A DNA stretch of 25,656 nt from Gyrodactylus bullatarudis (GCA_012064415.1 SSNU01000194.1:1-25656), one strand, 5' to 3'; counted from the stretch's first letter, positions 1 through 10,068 are shown. The notes: generated by a model not told the origin, from the sequence alone. Made by a program: numbers and translations.

Positions 1-113
1 GACGGACCTCAAAATCAGAGAGAAGTTTTATATTATGAGGGAAGATCCAAATCTGTGTATTCAAAAGAACTACACGCACAATTTAGAACTACCGTGGCCC
101 AATTGATTTTTAA
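1..113 (+). pseudogene. C-terminal tail of a Penelope-like element (fragment)
   Basis: A plus-strand reading frame ends with DPNLCIQKNY and then a short tail, ELPWPN, before TGA. The same signature (KPYLCVQKHY ... QLPWPM, stop) closes the GIY-YIG fragment at 12900-13287, so both are 3' ends of one PLE subfamily. In the nearly intact PLE at 14797-17355 the matching KPDLCVQKEL lies just after the GIY-YIG endonuclease. Only the last ~35 codons lie in the window; the rest is off the left edge. A decayed hammerhead follows 125 bases downstream, as expected for a PLE 3' terminal region. No PIP-like motif is present at this C-terminus. Confidence 0.6.
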
Positions 114-237
114 TTTTTCTTTTCTACATGAATATTAGAAAAGTTTTTTGGTTTTCATCAATTGGTATTACTCAAGAGAAGATTTTACAATTTCATTCAT
201 AAACATTTCATTGTAACAATTTTTATTAAATATTGAA

Positions 238-285
238 CCAGGAATTGAGACTGGCGAGACCTGGCGAAATGTACATATCTCTATA
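238..285 (+). ncRNA. Hammerhead ribozyme, decayed core (PLE terminal repeat)
   Basis: CTGGCGA, an 8-base stem-II segment GACCTGGC, and GAAA match the hammerhead core except that the invariant A6 is G. Stem I is GAGA/TCTC. Stem III is the palindrome ATGTACAT, and the cleavable base would be A277. CCAGG at 238-242 is complementary to CCTGG in the stem-II loop, the same upstream-to-loop pairing seen in the other PLE hammerheads here. It follows the PLE tail at 1-113. The A6 change predicts loss of cleavage. Confidence 0.6.
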
Positions 286-303
286 AAATATAATTCTTTT
301 GTT

Positions 304-900
304 AATATTTTAATTGATGAATTGAGAAGATTCTTATGATCTTGAAGTTAAACTTGACTCCTTTCTCACGAATGAAATCAGTGATATGATTAGCCATGGA
401 GATAGATAGGGAACTTCCATGAACTATCAGAAGAGATTTACTTTTCTTATAGGAATTTTTGAATTTGAGAGCGGAGGAAACAACATGATTTGTGGCAAAT
501 TCTTTGTTTGAGTTGTTGTCAAATTTAAATACACTGTGAGGATATTTAATGTTAAATGAGTTTGAAGTGTGAGGAGATTTGACAGGACCAGAGAATTTCT
601 TAGCTTGAGGAACTATATTCCAGGGTGAGGTAATTTGATTTTTAATAAAAGGAGGTTTTGTTCCAATCTGAGGAAGCGTGTTGATTGAAGGTGGATAGAC
701 ACAATGGTTTGGTAATGGAGGAGGGAAATGAATTCCATTGAAAATTGAAGTACGTTTGAGAAAGGCATTTTCGTTCTAAAGATCAACAATCTGACGATCT
801 TTCTGGTCGGACAAGGACCTGATAATACTAAGCTTTGAATCGATATGAGCATAAATATCTTTGAGGATGTCTTCAACACTTGAAGTTTCAGAGGGACAAG
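304..900 (-). pseudogene. LINE ORF1-like fragment (coiled-coil), inverted
   Basis: The minus strand reads as one frame from about 900 to a TAA near 304, with a single in-frame TAG near 778. Near its start is a heptad-like, coiled-coil-looking segment (SSVEDILKDIYAHIDSKL and on). A proline-rich linker follows, then a region with KSLLIVHGSS that vaguely resembles the start of the esterase-like domain in some CR1-type ORF1 proteins. That likeness is weak. It lies directly against the reverse-transcriptase fragment at 901-1830 in the opposite orientation. Calling it ORF1 of that LINE is inference; a captured unrelated sequence is possible. Confidence 0.4.
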
Positions 901-1830
901 TTTAAAAATATGAATAGACTTGTTCATCATTTTAACTCCTTTAATCTATTAAATAACCTACCTCTATCCTTCTTTAAATCCCTTACTCAATTTTTTAACG
1001 GTTGCATTGCATCATGTTATATACCCTCTGAATGGCTTATTGTTAAAATAATCCCCATTCCTAAGGTTAAAAAATATTCGTGTTATTCAGATCTTAGACC
1101 TATATCATCGTTGAATATCTTCCTCTCAATTTTGGATAGATTTTTAACTGATGAAATATCTAAATCGTTACCTCATCCTTTCCCTTGAGGCCATGGGGCT
1201 CTATATTAATAGAGATAAATGTAAATTGTTACTCCCATGCGGTCTCCCTGCAACCCTCTCGGAATCTCTTCTACTTCCTGGAGAAATTGTCTCCTTAACT
1301 TTGGACCTGGGTTTCAGTATCTCGGATGGACTTAAAGTTGACCCTCTCTCTAATCTTCCTAAAATAAAAACCATAATTTTCTCAATTTTAAAATTTACTA
1401 AGTCCATTAACCTAAGGCTTAAGGCTTTTAAAACATTAGTCTTAAATAATCTTGACTATATCTCTCCCCTCATTCCTTCAATAACTATTGAAAAATCTCT
1501 TGAGATTGAACATATTCAATCTAGATTCTATATCCTGATCTTGATTCTTATAATTCTCGTATTTCAATCTCCGGGCTTAACCCTCTTTGGGTTAGAAGAT
1601 ATGCCATCATTGTAAAAACTTTTGTTAAAACTGCTAACTTATTCGAGAATTCTTATAACCTTAGAAACTCCTCATTCTCTAATCATTATCTAATATCTGC
1701 TTACAATATGATTGAGAAAAAATATAAAATAACTGATTGCGATGACCTTACTAATATTAAAACCATAATGTCTCAAATTAGGTCAAAACTTGATTATTCA
1801 AAAAGTCTTCTCTATGTTAATTTACACTGA
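901..1830 (+). pseudogene. LINE reverse transcriptase, internally deleted
   Basis: Non-LTR retrotransposon RT. The first part reads YIPSEW....IIPIPK....YSDLRPISSLN, the fingers block. The sequence then jumps, at about 1165-1190, to MGLYINRDKCKLL, which lies after the catalytic motif. The YxDD and DxSKAFD blocks are therefore deleted. The thumb-like part follows (DLGFSISDGLK; AFKTLVLNNLDYISP). Near 1530 the frame shifts and continues as ISGLNPLWVRRYAIIVKTF to a TGA at 1828, ending SKLDYSKSLLYVNLH. The same C-terminus, diverged, occurs at 22445-22757 and 23952-24123, so both copies belong to one LINE family. Non-functional. Confidence 0.8.
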
Positions 1831-2041
1831 TCCCAGAATGTTAATGAAATTTCTTGAAAGGCTATTGCTGGTTTATTCACTGAAAATCTTAAATTTCCTC
1901 CATCAATTATAATTATCAGAGACAGATTTACTTATCCTATCTACTATCTAATGAAACTCAAAAATGTTATTTTCCTATTTACTATTTCATTCTGTATATA
2001 TTTTAACCATCATATAATATAAATTTTCTAACAAAAAAAAA
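1831..2041 (+). other. 3' UTR and poly(A) end of the LINE
   Basis: AT-rich non-coding sequence follows the LINE stop and ends in a run of nine A at 2033-2041, the usual 3' end of a poly(A)-primed LINE. PLE coding sequence begins within ~30 bases, so the two elements abut. Confidence 0.55.
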
Positions 2042-2064
2042 TCTTATGGAAACAACGTGAGCAT

Positions 2065-2241
2065 GTTAAAAGGCATTGAAAGCCTAATCTCTGTGTTCAA
2101 AAGAATCACGTCAAACCAATGTACCTCCCAAAACCAAAGCCATATCCACAATCATCCTGCCAACCCGCCTCAAGGAAAATAATGAGAGCAGAAATGGAAG
2201 GGAACAGACAAATTACTGACTTCTATCCCCCTACACAATGA
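2065..2241 (+). pseudogene. C-terminal tail of a Penelope-like element
   Basis: The reading frame KPNLCVQKNHVKP continues through a proline-rich linker and ends NRQITDFYPPTQ then TGA at 2239. KPNLCVQ marks the end of the GIY-YIG endonuclease region. The palindrome copies at 11155-11489 are the same family: they share KPNLCVQSNHAKP and a terminal ...TQ stop. The last residues, NRQITDFY, resemble a PIP box. The upstream endonuclease and RT are missing (5' truncation). The hammerhead at 2468 lies 227 bases after the stop, matching the spacing in the palindrome. Confidence 0.7.
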
Positions 2242-2467
2242 GGCGCTAATTTAATTTCAAAATAATTAACTAACTGAAAATTCTAAAAAACCCATTAATT
2301 ATCAATGTAATTTATATCTTAATGTTAATTATTTATCAAGTACTCAAATTACTACGATCTAAAAAATAGAGTTGTCAACCCTTGAAAAAGGGACTGACCA
2401 ACCACAATTGTAATAATTTTGAACCAATGACTGTTAACTATTTATCTTTGCAAATCTGTACTTATAT

Positions 2468-2520
2468 GGTATGTATCACACTGATGAGTATGCCCGAAAT
2501 AAAGGCCTTATGCCATATGC
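2468..2520 (+). ncRNA. Hammerhead ribozyme, degraded (PLE terminal repeat)
   Basis: CTGATGA (2481-2487), GTATGCCC and GAAA form an intact hammerhead core. Upstream GGTAT can pair with ATGCC of the stem-II segment through one G-U. Stem III is only ATAA/TTAT. The base at the cleavage position is G (2512), which hammerheads do not cleave, and the 3' side of stem I no longer matches. About 70 bases here align with 11690-11765, identifying the same PLE family. Confidence 0.65.
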
Positions 2521-2529
2521 TTTTGAGTT

Positions 2530-5098
2530 CTCGTCTTAATCTTAAGTTATCTCTCGAAAAACCCAATTCGTCTTGGAAAAAAAGAAGAAAGCCTTCTTCT
2601 GAATTTCTTGAATGCTGTATTTATCTTTTTCGACCAGTTTTCTCCTTCTGGATTCCATACGGCTGAGCAATATTCTATTGTCGGTCTAGCATATATTCTA
2701 TATAGTAGGACCTTCATTGAGTCGGTTTTAACACATTTGTGAATATGGATTAATCTGCCAATGAACTTTTTTATGATGTCCTTGTAATGCTGTGTGAATT
2801 CAAACTTCCAATTATATACCACACCTAGGTCTTTTACATGCTCTTTTGGAAGGATCTTTGTTTGCCCAATAAAAATGTTTAGATCAAAGATGTTTGATTC
2901 ACATGGGGTTATGTAAAATGACTTTTCTATTTTGAAGAAAGACCTAGATATTTGAGCTTTGCAGATATGAGTTCAAGTTCATTATTTATTGTATCAACAT
3001 TGTAGTATTCATTGAAGTCAAAAACTATTTTGAAGTCATCTGCATACTTGAAGATTTTGAAATTTTCAGTTTGGATTTCAGCAAATAGAATATTGAATAG
3101 TAGAGGACGAACTCTTGATCCTTGTGGAACACCCGAAGTTAGAGATTTTAGTTCTGATTTCATACCATTGTATTCTACAAATTGTTGTCTATTCGTCAGG
3201 TAATTTTCAAGATACTTTAGAAGTTTCGAGCATATGCCATGTTTGTGACAAGATTCTAAAATATTATCAAAGCATACTTTATCAAACGCCTTGCTTAGAT
3301 CAATATATATTACAATTATCTTCTTTTTTTCTGCTTTTGAGGAACGAGACATAGCTGAGGAATTGGTATAGATTGGATTCACAAGATTTTCCTTTGCAGA
3401 AGCCATGTTTATTTGAGTCTATTATTGTTATGTTGATTGAGGATCTAATCCTTTGGTATAGAAATGAATCAATTATTCTCATGAATGTTGATTGCAGAGA
3501 GATGTGTCTGAAGTCTAGAGATCCGTGTTTTGGTAGGGCAATTACTTTAGCAATCAGAAAGTTCTCTGGTATTATGTTCTCATCAAAAGATTTCTTAAAT
3601 AAATTATATAAGTTACTTATGAAAGACTGATGTCCATTTGTTAATATGTTAATGTTCATATTGTAGAAGTCTTTGCGATTTTTGAAGTTTAGCTTAGATA
3701 TCATATTCATGAATCCTGTGTATGATAGGTAGTTAGTATTTAGTTGATTGTTGCATTCGTTGTGATGTTGAAGTTTGTCATGTTCAAAAGTTTTCGATTT
3801 GTTATAGATTTTTGTGAAATTTTTTTGGAGATCATCTGGACTCTTTCCAATTATTGTTGTTGTTTGTTTTTTTGAGAAATTGAAGTATTTGTTTAGATAT
3901 GTATAGCCTATTTTTGGATTTCTTTTTATCTCCATTTTTAAGTTTCTTTCAATTTTGGCATAGGTTTGGGACGTAATTGCTCTTATTTCATTTTGTGTTT
4001 TATCAATAATTCTTCTGGAGTTTGAAAAGGAGCAGGAGTATTTTAGTTTTCTTTCAAGTTTTTCGTTCGCTTTTAATTCAAGATACATATAGTTTTTCTT
4101 CCTTTTCTTTGTTGTTGCAATTGAATATTTTTCTTTGTAGAATTCAATAATGTTTTTAAGATTTAGAAAATTGGGAGGTATTTTCGTTATTAATTTGAAT
4201 ATAATATAGTCTTGAAGTCAAATAGAGATTGTGCTGCGGTTTGGCTCATCTGTTCATCAACGCCATTTATTTTTAGTATGCAAAATATTCCCAGGTGATC
4301 TTTGTTTTTATAAATTTCTTGGGTATCTAGGTAGCAAGAGTAAACTCCAGGATTGATGAAAATACAGTCTAAGATATTATTTCCTCTTGTAGGAGTGTTT
4401 ACCATTTGTTTGAGATTATAGGACTGTAAAAGGTTCCCAAGGCTTGAGTTAGGGGTTTCCCAGTTTTCATGAGGCATATTTAAATCACCTAGGAATATGA
4501 TGTTTTCGTCTAGTGGTAAATGATCATCAATTATATCAGTTAGAGCTATATCAGTAGTAATATTGTTTCCAGGTCTTCTATACAATAGAGCAATAGTGAT
4601 GTTAACATTTTTGGTTTTTCTTTTGGCTTTTACAGTTAAGAATTCATTTCCATTGTAACTGAATTTTGATTCTGCTTTGATTTCAATATTGTCTTTGTAA
4701 TAAATGATTACTCCGCCATGTGAATCTATCAGTCTATCTGAGCGGATATACTTATATGCTTGAATGTGAAGACTGTTAGGTATATTCATTTCTCCAAGCC
4801 ATGTCTCTGTATAGCAAAAGAAATCGTATTTGGTATTAATTATATGCATTCTAATTTGATGAAAACAGGAGAATAAGGAACGTATGTTCTGTAGAAATAG
4901 TTTAAAGTTTGTTTCTCTGAGTTTGATAGCATGAAATTGTTGTTGATTAATTATCTGTTTCTTAGTAGAATTAATTATAGCAGGTGTGAATATAGATTGT
5001 TCAACTTTCTTTTCAGTGTTAAAAAGGTACAAAATAATAATAATAGTGGTAAATGAAAAAATAATAATTAGACATCTGTTGATAATTATAGTTGGCAT
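2530..5098 (-). pseudogene. LINE ORF2: APE endonuclease + reverse transcriptase, frameshifted
   Basis: The minus-strand ATG at 5096-5098 opens a 302-codon frame with an APE-type endonuclease: NIRSL (residue 71), TETWL (E98), YRRPG, GDLNMPHENW (D205, N207), NTPTRG and KDHLG (H268). Near 4200 the frame shifts and continues to PKHGSLDFRHIS and NKHGFCKG. A shift near 3320, in a run of T on the plus strand, leads into YIDLSKAFDK, SGVPQGS and FKYADDFKI, the RT palm with YADD. A third shift near 2940 leads to KEHVKDLGV and EYCSAVWNP. The element is cut at about 2530, beside a PLE tail. Layout and motifs suggest a CR1/Jockey-group LINE. Residues 3-26 of the first frame are strongly hydrophobic, which is odd for ORF2. 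No ORF1 is seen upstream. Confidence 0.85.
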
Positions 5099-5213
5099 GT
5101 TGTGTGTTTGAGGTACAGTAGTTAAAAAAAAGTAGTTTTAAAAAAGTTATCAGGGCTTAAACTCACTAATTACTAGTGGTGGAAATGGAAGACAATCATC
5201 AATTGATCAAAAT
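5099..5213. other. Non-coding, nothing recognised
   Basis: AT-rich sequence between the LINE start codon and the inverted pLTR pair, possibly LINE 5' UTR. A 12-base motif GACGGCTCTTTA at 5214-5225 recurs with one change at 5504-5515. Confidence 0.4.
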
Positions 5214-5224
5214 GACGGCTCTTT

Positions 5225-5467
5225 ACTTTTGTTGGTTTCTGAACTCATGAGGAAGGTAGGAGAAAACAGACGTATATTATAGTGATAAACGTTATATTTC
5301 GCCGGGTCTCATCAGACTCTACCCCGGTTACGATATAAATACTATTACAATGCATAAAATTGAGCCCTTCCATTGGTCAAATAGACCCGGCGAAATATAA
5401 CGTTTATCACTATAATATACGTCTGTTTTCTCCTACCTTCCTCATGAGTTCAGAAACCAACAAAAGT
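5225..5467. repeat. Perfect 85-bp inverted repeat of PLE terminal sequence
   Basis: Positions 5225-5309 and 5383-5467 are exact reverse complements by eye, with a 73-base spacer. Both arms are the 3' part of a PLE terminal repeat whose relative is at 14592-14680. The left, minus-oriented copy continues through the spacer and carries a complete hammerhead, a TATA-like stretch (5334-5341) and an inverted CCAAT. The right, plus-oriented copy begins abruptly inside the stem-II segment (AGACCCGGCGAAA). The copies are thus joined head to head at a 5' truncation. The flanking near-direct repeat (5214-5225, 5504-5515) may be a target-site duplication. Confidence 0.85.
5276..5327 (-). ncRNA. Hammerhead ribozyme (PLE terminal repeat)
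   Basis: On the minus strand CTGATGA (plus 5309-5315), GACCCGGC (5301-5308) and GAAA (5297-5300) form the core. Stem III pairs ATA-AAC with GTT-TAT around one bulged T. The cleavable C is opposite G5284. Stem I starts AGT/ACT. CCGGGGT upstream of stem I (plus 5321-5327) can pair with ACCCGG in the stem-II segment, allowing for one extra G. All core bases are intact, so cleavage is plausible. Confidence 0.8.
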
Positions 5468-6281
5468 GATATTCTTGATGAAGTTCGACAATATTATCGT
5501 AAAGATGGCTCTTTAATTAGAAGAATTCATAGAAAATCTTCTTTTACAGAAACATTTTTAAATATCAACTCTTTCTCATCAAAAGCAACGAAAGTGGGTG
5601 ATATCAAAGGTTTGACAAAATAGTCTCTCCCGAATGCCTCTAAGAAAAAAGAGATTTTCTGAAGAAAATTTTTATGATTAGCAACTAACTATAGTGATCG
5701 CAAAATTTAGGTCACAATAGAAAAATAACTCAGGGAAATCAAGATACTTTATCTAATTTCTTCAGAGTTCTAGTTTCATTCATTATCATTGAAAGGAGGT
5801 AATGTCACCAATGTTGCATTCAGATAACAATAGTCTTATTTTATCTTTTAGTCATTTTTTTCAACCAGTCGATCTCTATTCATACATATTTATAATTTCA
5901 ATTTTTTATAATAGGACCTAGTCCTGCAGGGACATTTTCTAGCTAATTTCTAGCTTAGAAATCAGTATTTATTCTGTGATATCTTTGTTGAAAATTCAAA
6001 GAGTAATTATGTGATTAGTAATCACTATAGATTTTCACTTCCTGCTGTAATAAATACGATCCAACAGGTGAGCTATAGGCTTAAGAAGATTTCTTTTTTG
6101 AACTAAATGGAGACATATTTTCTGATATGGGTTGACAGGCTTCAAGTGATCTAAATAATTCTAGAATGTGAATAAGTTAGTAAAGCGTTAGAATTTCATA
6201 AGAAATAGTTTAAATTAGTATACTTGTTTAACTCATTACTTCTAAATATATATACATCTTTCATAGTTAAGGAAATAAGTA
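5468..6281. other. Non-coding, nothing recognised
   Basis: A frame that enters from the right pLTR arm runs to a TAG near 5623 (DILDEVRQYY, SLIRRIHRKS). It matches no family I know and starts inside repeat sequence, so I do not call it a gene. The rest is AT-rich without coding signal. The right end meets the poly(A) of the next LINE. Confidence 0.4.
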
Positions 6282-6846
6282 AATTTTTTTTTTTGGTTCT
6301 AGTTAATGAATTTCGAGTTAATTTCTCTTTTGAATTCAAATAAACTCATTCTTTTTATAATATTATGTAATTTTTCAAATAAATCTTTGCTTCTATTGAA
6401 GATTGCAAGATTCTTGATCTCTCCTTGTACTCTGTATCGATCAATGAGTCCAGGAAGACTTTGAGGAGTAATGCACTTTTTGATGAGAAGAAGGCTTTTG
6501 ATGTCTCTTCGAACCATAATTGATTCAGATGGTAGACTGAGTTTTTTCCTGTATGGCTCAGAGAGTTTACGTCGGAAAATTTTGGCAACTTTCTGAAGCT
6601 TCATAGACCATTCAGGTTTTTCAGGATTCCAGCATCCTGCACAAAATTCAACAACAGATCGTGCCATCATTTTGAAGAGAAAAATTTTCATGAAGTCATT
6701 TTTTATGCATATCTGAATTTGCATACATCTCGATATGAAGGATCTATGAATATCTTTAGAATGATCTGTAAAGTCAAAAAAATTATTTAACTCCCAAATT
6801 GATTGACGAATTGTGAATTTAGGATCGATTTTTTTTCATTTACAAG
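6282..6846 (-). pseudogene. LINE ORF2 C-terminal part (3' half of a split copy)
   Basis: Minus-strand frame with DPKFTIRQSIWELNN, RSVVEFCAGCWNPE, KIFRRKL and VRRDIKSLLLIKKC, the post-RT part of a LINE ORF2. It ends FIN then TAG at 6299-6301. An 11-base A run (minus strand, 6294-6284) follows at once, giving a very short 3' UTR and poly(A). RSVVEFCAGCWNP parallels EYCSAVWNP in the LINE at 2530-5098, so the two are related. The frame is interrupted at the TA at 6847-6848 by a DNA transposon and resumes on its far side at 10380-10495. One base seems to be missing in the A run near 6832. Confidence 0.8.
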
Positions 6847-6848
6847 TA

Positions 6849-7157
6849 CAGTCATTTACACACATGATGGCTCGTGAATTTGTTACACATCAAACCAGAT
6901 TGTTATTTATACCTCTTTCGGTCCACCCCCATCTGACCAATAGTATTCAAGATTAGTATCAACCAATGAAATTTTTTTTTCCTTTCACTCCATCATTCTA
7001 CAACATGATGTCGAAGCTCAAGAATAACTTTCATGAATAAATTTATTTAGTGAATTTCTCGAATGATAAAATTCAACATCATTAAGGTCCTTCACGCTAT
7101 CTTCCAATTTTAAGGTATTTAAAAGGGCAAAGTTTTTTGAAAAGAATTTATTTTATA
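6849..7157. repeat. Left terminal inverted repeat (309 bp)
   Basis: Reverse complement of 10069-10377. Outer end CAGTCATTTACAC; the match stops at 7157, eleven bases beyond the transposase stop codon. A likely site of transposase binding at the tip. Confidence 0.88.
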
Positions 7158-7575
7158 AAATTAATCATTCGTTAAAATCGAATATGTCGGCAATTTTTTT
7201 CTTGTCCAATTCTTTCCAAACTTCTGTCTTTTTAAGCTGATTCATCAGGCCAAATTTCTTCTGAAGTTTCAAGAAATCATATAAGATCATGATCTCATTA
7301 TCAGCTTGTGGCGCATTAATCTCTTCAACTTCATGAATGAATTTCACATTCCTGAAACAATTAACAATGGTTTTTGGTTCAACCTTTTCCCAAGCCTCCT
7401 TAGCAATGTAAAGACAGTCCTTGAGATTCAGCTCACTCTTAATTCGACTTAATTGGATATTTCTAGTCAGTCTCACTTCTTCAAGAATACGACGGTAAGC
7501 ACATTTGAATGATCTAATAATTCCAGCGTCTATGGGTTGACAGACAGAAGTGCAATTGGGAGGTAAAAATACCAA

Positions 7576-7629
7576 CTAGATAAAAGTAATGAATAAAGTC
7601 CAAAGAAACTCTATAAAAGGTTAGATTAC
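7576..7629 (-). other. Intron 2 of the transposase (54 nt)
   Basis: Minus strand: AAG|GTAATC at 7630/7629 and TATCTAG|TTGG at 7576/7575. Removing it joins NIK to LVFLPPN in phase 0, giving the family's usual NIKLVFLPPN continuity. Confidence 0.8.
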
Positions 7630-8089
7630 CTTTATATTGCGTAAGTTTATATCCCCAACAGCATGACTTGGCGCATTGTCAACGAAGAGGATAATCTTCT
7701 TATCAGATAAATTTAGCTCATCATCCCATTCAAGAAGATACTTGGAGAATATTGTTTTTGTCATCCAACCTTTTTGGGAAGAAGTGTAATTCAAGAAAGT
7801 GGCATCATTGTCATCGAAACATCTTGGCTTTTTCGAAGAATGTATAACTTGAAATGGCCTTTTGTGCATTCACACAAAAAACAAGGGTTACTCTATCTTT
7901 AAATTCCATGAAACCATGAGGATTTTTGTTCTTCTTCGTCAAGACTTTTCGTTTCGTGACATACAAAAATAGAGCTGTTTCGTCCAGGTTATAAATTTGA
8001 TTTCTTGAGTAACCTCGTAAGAGAGTAGGCAAATCTTTATAAAAATTTTCAATGATTTCATTCGGAGCACTGCATGCTTCCCCCGAAGG

Positions 8090-8145
8090 CTATTAAAATA
8101 AGGTTTTAAAAAATTGTAAAATTATTTGATCATCATTTTGATTAC
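8090..8145 (-). other. Intron 1 of the transposase (56 nt)
   Basis: Minus strand: AAAG|GTAATC at 8146/8145 and TTTTAATAG|CCTTCG at 8090/8089, phase 0. Splicing joins LTFRK to PSGEAC, matching the family's LTFRK-x-GEA block. Confidence 0.8.
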
Positions 8146-9337
8146 CTTTCTAAAAGTTAAATTATTTCTTCTACATATTTTCATCAGATGTCCATAAGAA
8201 CTTTTATAGTTCGTCATTTCCATGGCAGTAGCTACTTCCTTAGCAAGCTCCTTCATTTCTCTAATTCCAATTGATTCACTGTTATCCAAAAGAATATCTT
8301 CAAGCTTATCAATTAAAAGTTCTTCGAAAACTGTAGTTTGATCTTCATTCCTAGTTGAATTTAGATCTATGGAGGATTTGTTTAAATCATTTTCGTTAAT
8401 TGACAAATATCTCTTTATGCTTTGTCTACTTTTTAGGCATGCCTTAGATAGTTTCCTTAAGCTGTATCCATCTTGAAACCTTCTTTTGACTTCCAATCTG
8501 TACTTAAGTGGGAAATGTTTTGTGCTAATTGATGGGAAGCCAAGATGAATTATTGAACGATCAATTTGTGTGATGAAAAGATGCTTGAGTATAGATTCGA
8601 TGATATTGTCATCTTGATAATTGGATCTAAATTTCAAGCATGAATCATTCACTGATTTAAACAACGTCTGAGGGATTTTTTGGACTTGATTGAAATTGAT
8701 ATTTTCTATTTCTTGCCTGTTCATGAACGTCTTTGATTTCTGGACTATTCCACGGACAAAACGATTGATTTTATAAAATGTTAATTCTTGTTGCGATTCA
8801 TTTATCTGCTTATATGAATATAATTGGCAGTTGGTGAGATTGTGACTGTATTTAGTTATTTCATCATTATAAATTGAATCTTTTCTGATAAAAACCAAGC
8901 ATTTCTGTTTAATTTCTGCGTCAAAATTTTTGATAAACTGAAGAAATTGAAGACTTATGTAATCTTTTTGTTGAACTCTGATTTGTTGAGAAAAAGAAAG
9001 GTTTCGCAGATTTCTACTTTTAATAATCAAAAACTTTGTTTTTTCTTCAAGAAAATTTTGTAGTTTAAGGCAGGATACAAAACTTTTCTTATAAGAGAGA
9101 GTGATATGTTCAAAAATGTAACACTGGGAAGAATCATGAATACTGTCATCAATTTTATAATGCAAATTGATAGTGGAATCTAATTTGATTTTTCTTGCGA
9201 TAATCTAGAATTTTAGATTAATAATATCTTACGTTTCGTTCCATGACCTTTTTAGTTTTGTAGATATCGCTCACATTTTTAAATAAGTCATATTAAGATC
9301 GTTTCTGCAAAAATGAATTATTTCCACAAGATCAGCC

Positions 9338-9508
9338 CTATTTATCTCTATTCCATTTGACTGCTTTACATCCAAAGACTCTGTTGAGATCATCGCTCTC
9401 GATAATCCTTTTTATTGTTGAGGGAGCTACTTTGAAAGTTTTCGCCAAAAATCTGATGGTGTTTTTTTTGGAGAGCTCTTTAATTCGTAATCTTTCTTCA
9501 GTGCTTAG
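9338..9508 (-). CDS. Small helix-turn-helix ORF inside the transposon
   Basis: An ATG at 9506-9508 opens ~56 codons, MKKQLSTEERLRIKELSK ... FLAKTFKVAPSTIKRIIES, then TAG. The pattern is a homeodomain-like helix-turn-helix of the kind found at the N-terminus of Tc1/pogo-type transposases. It lies upstream of the main transposase on the same strand. It could be a first exon (I could not place a convincing donor), a separate small DNA-binding protein, or a remnant of another transposase. A further ATG 30 bases upstream, at 9536-9538, is also in frame. Confidence 0.4.
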   Translation of the reverse strand, partial: LSTEERLRIKELSKKNTIRFLAKTFKVAPSTIKRIIESDDLNRVFGCKAVKWNRDK

Positions 9509-9547
9509 TTGCTTCTTCATGTTGTAATAATGAATAAGAACACTCAA

Positions 9548-9885
9548 TTGGAAAACTCAATAATTCTTCAAATGCTTGTGATTGGTCAGTATTACCTTTA
9601 ACACTCATCCATGCTGTGACCAAAAAGGTCGATCATGATTCATAACTATGGATAGATGAAAAAATTAATGTTTGTGATAATTGTCACGGCTTGGCGATCC
9701 TCATTGAGACCCCCTTTTTCGTATTTCGTAGAGGGGATTACCTATGAATTTATTAAAGGATGAATATGTCTGGTTAAATGTGTTTGTATATTGAGATGAT
9801 AAACACATCATGCTTTTAAATAAACAAATGGAGTCTGATGGAAAAACACGGGGGTCTGTTACATGATGGGAAATAATATTCAACT
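9548..9885. other. Non-coding interior of the transposon
   Basis: No coding signal recognised. A short minus-strand frame (9701-9883) has no family features. Confidence 0.35.
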
Positions 9886-10013
9886 AGGAATGAGATTCAA
9901 ATGACTATTTTCGAAGAACTTCTAATTGATAAGCTTGAAGATAGTCTTTCAGATAATATTGAATCAATTTGAATAATAAAAGAAAAAAATTGACAGCACG
10001 TTCGATTTCAACG
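9886..10013 (+). pseudogene. Inverted, deleted transposase remnant
   Basis: The plus strand reads FEELLIDKLEDSLSDNIESI, closely matching FEELLIDKLEDILLDNSESI in exon 1 of the minus-strand transposase. It then jumps directly to KIDST-FDFNE-stop, the counterpart of the transposase's last residues (KKIADIFDFNE). Everything between is deleted. The right terminal repeat follows at 10069. The right end is thus the 3' end of an internally deleted relative pointing outward, so both transposon ends are 3' ends. Confidence 0.7.
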
Positions 10014-10068
10014 AATAATTCACACCATAAGATAGCAGTGATCGTCTAAATAGTTGATTAAGAGGTCG

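Larger units (their letters stand above)
7168..9165 (-). pseudogene. DDE_1 transposase (Tigger/Jerky-like), three exons, one frameshift
   Basis: Exon 1 (9165-8146) holds ~215 residues without recognisable domain. A pipsqueak-type helix-turn-helix follows (about 218-253, FQDGYSLRKLSKACLKS), then a CENP-B/Tc5-type DNA-binding domain (about 278-340, ending RRNNLTFRK). A 56-base intron leads to exon 2 (8089-7630) with IYNLDET (first D), DRVTLVFCVNA and ILFVDNAPSH (second D). A 54-base intron leads to exon 3 (7575-7168) with LVFLPPNCTSV and QPIDAGII (third D). All three catalytic acids are present. A frameshift near 7865, between CVNAQK and RPFQVIHSSKKPRCF, breaks exon 2. Such enzymes bind the terminal repeats and cut and paste the element in the nucleus. 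The start at 9165 is uncertain; the long N-terminal stretch is unusual for the family. Confidence 0.85.

Noticed and set aside
3300..3330. Programmed frameshift in the LINE RT at a homopolymer
   Set aside because: The element has at least two other frameshifts and lacks its 3' end, so simple decay is the better explanation.
5360..5623. Open frame of 87 codons
   Set aside because: It starts inside the pLTR spacer and runs through the repeat; the part beyond 5468 has no recognisable domain.
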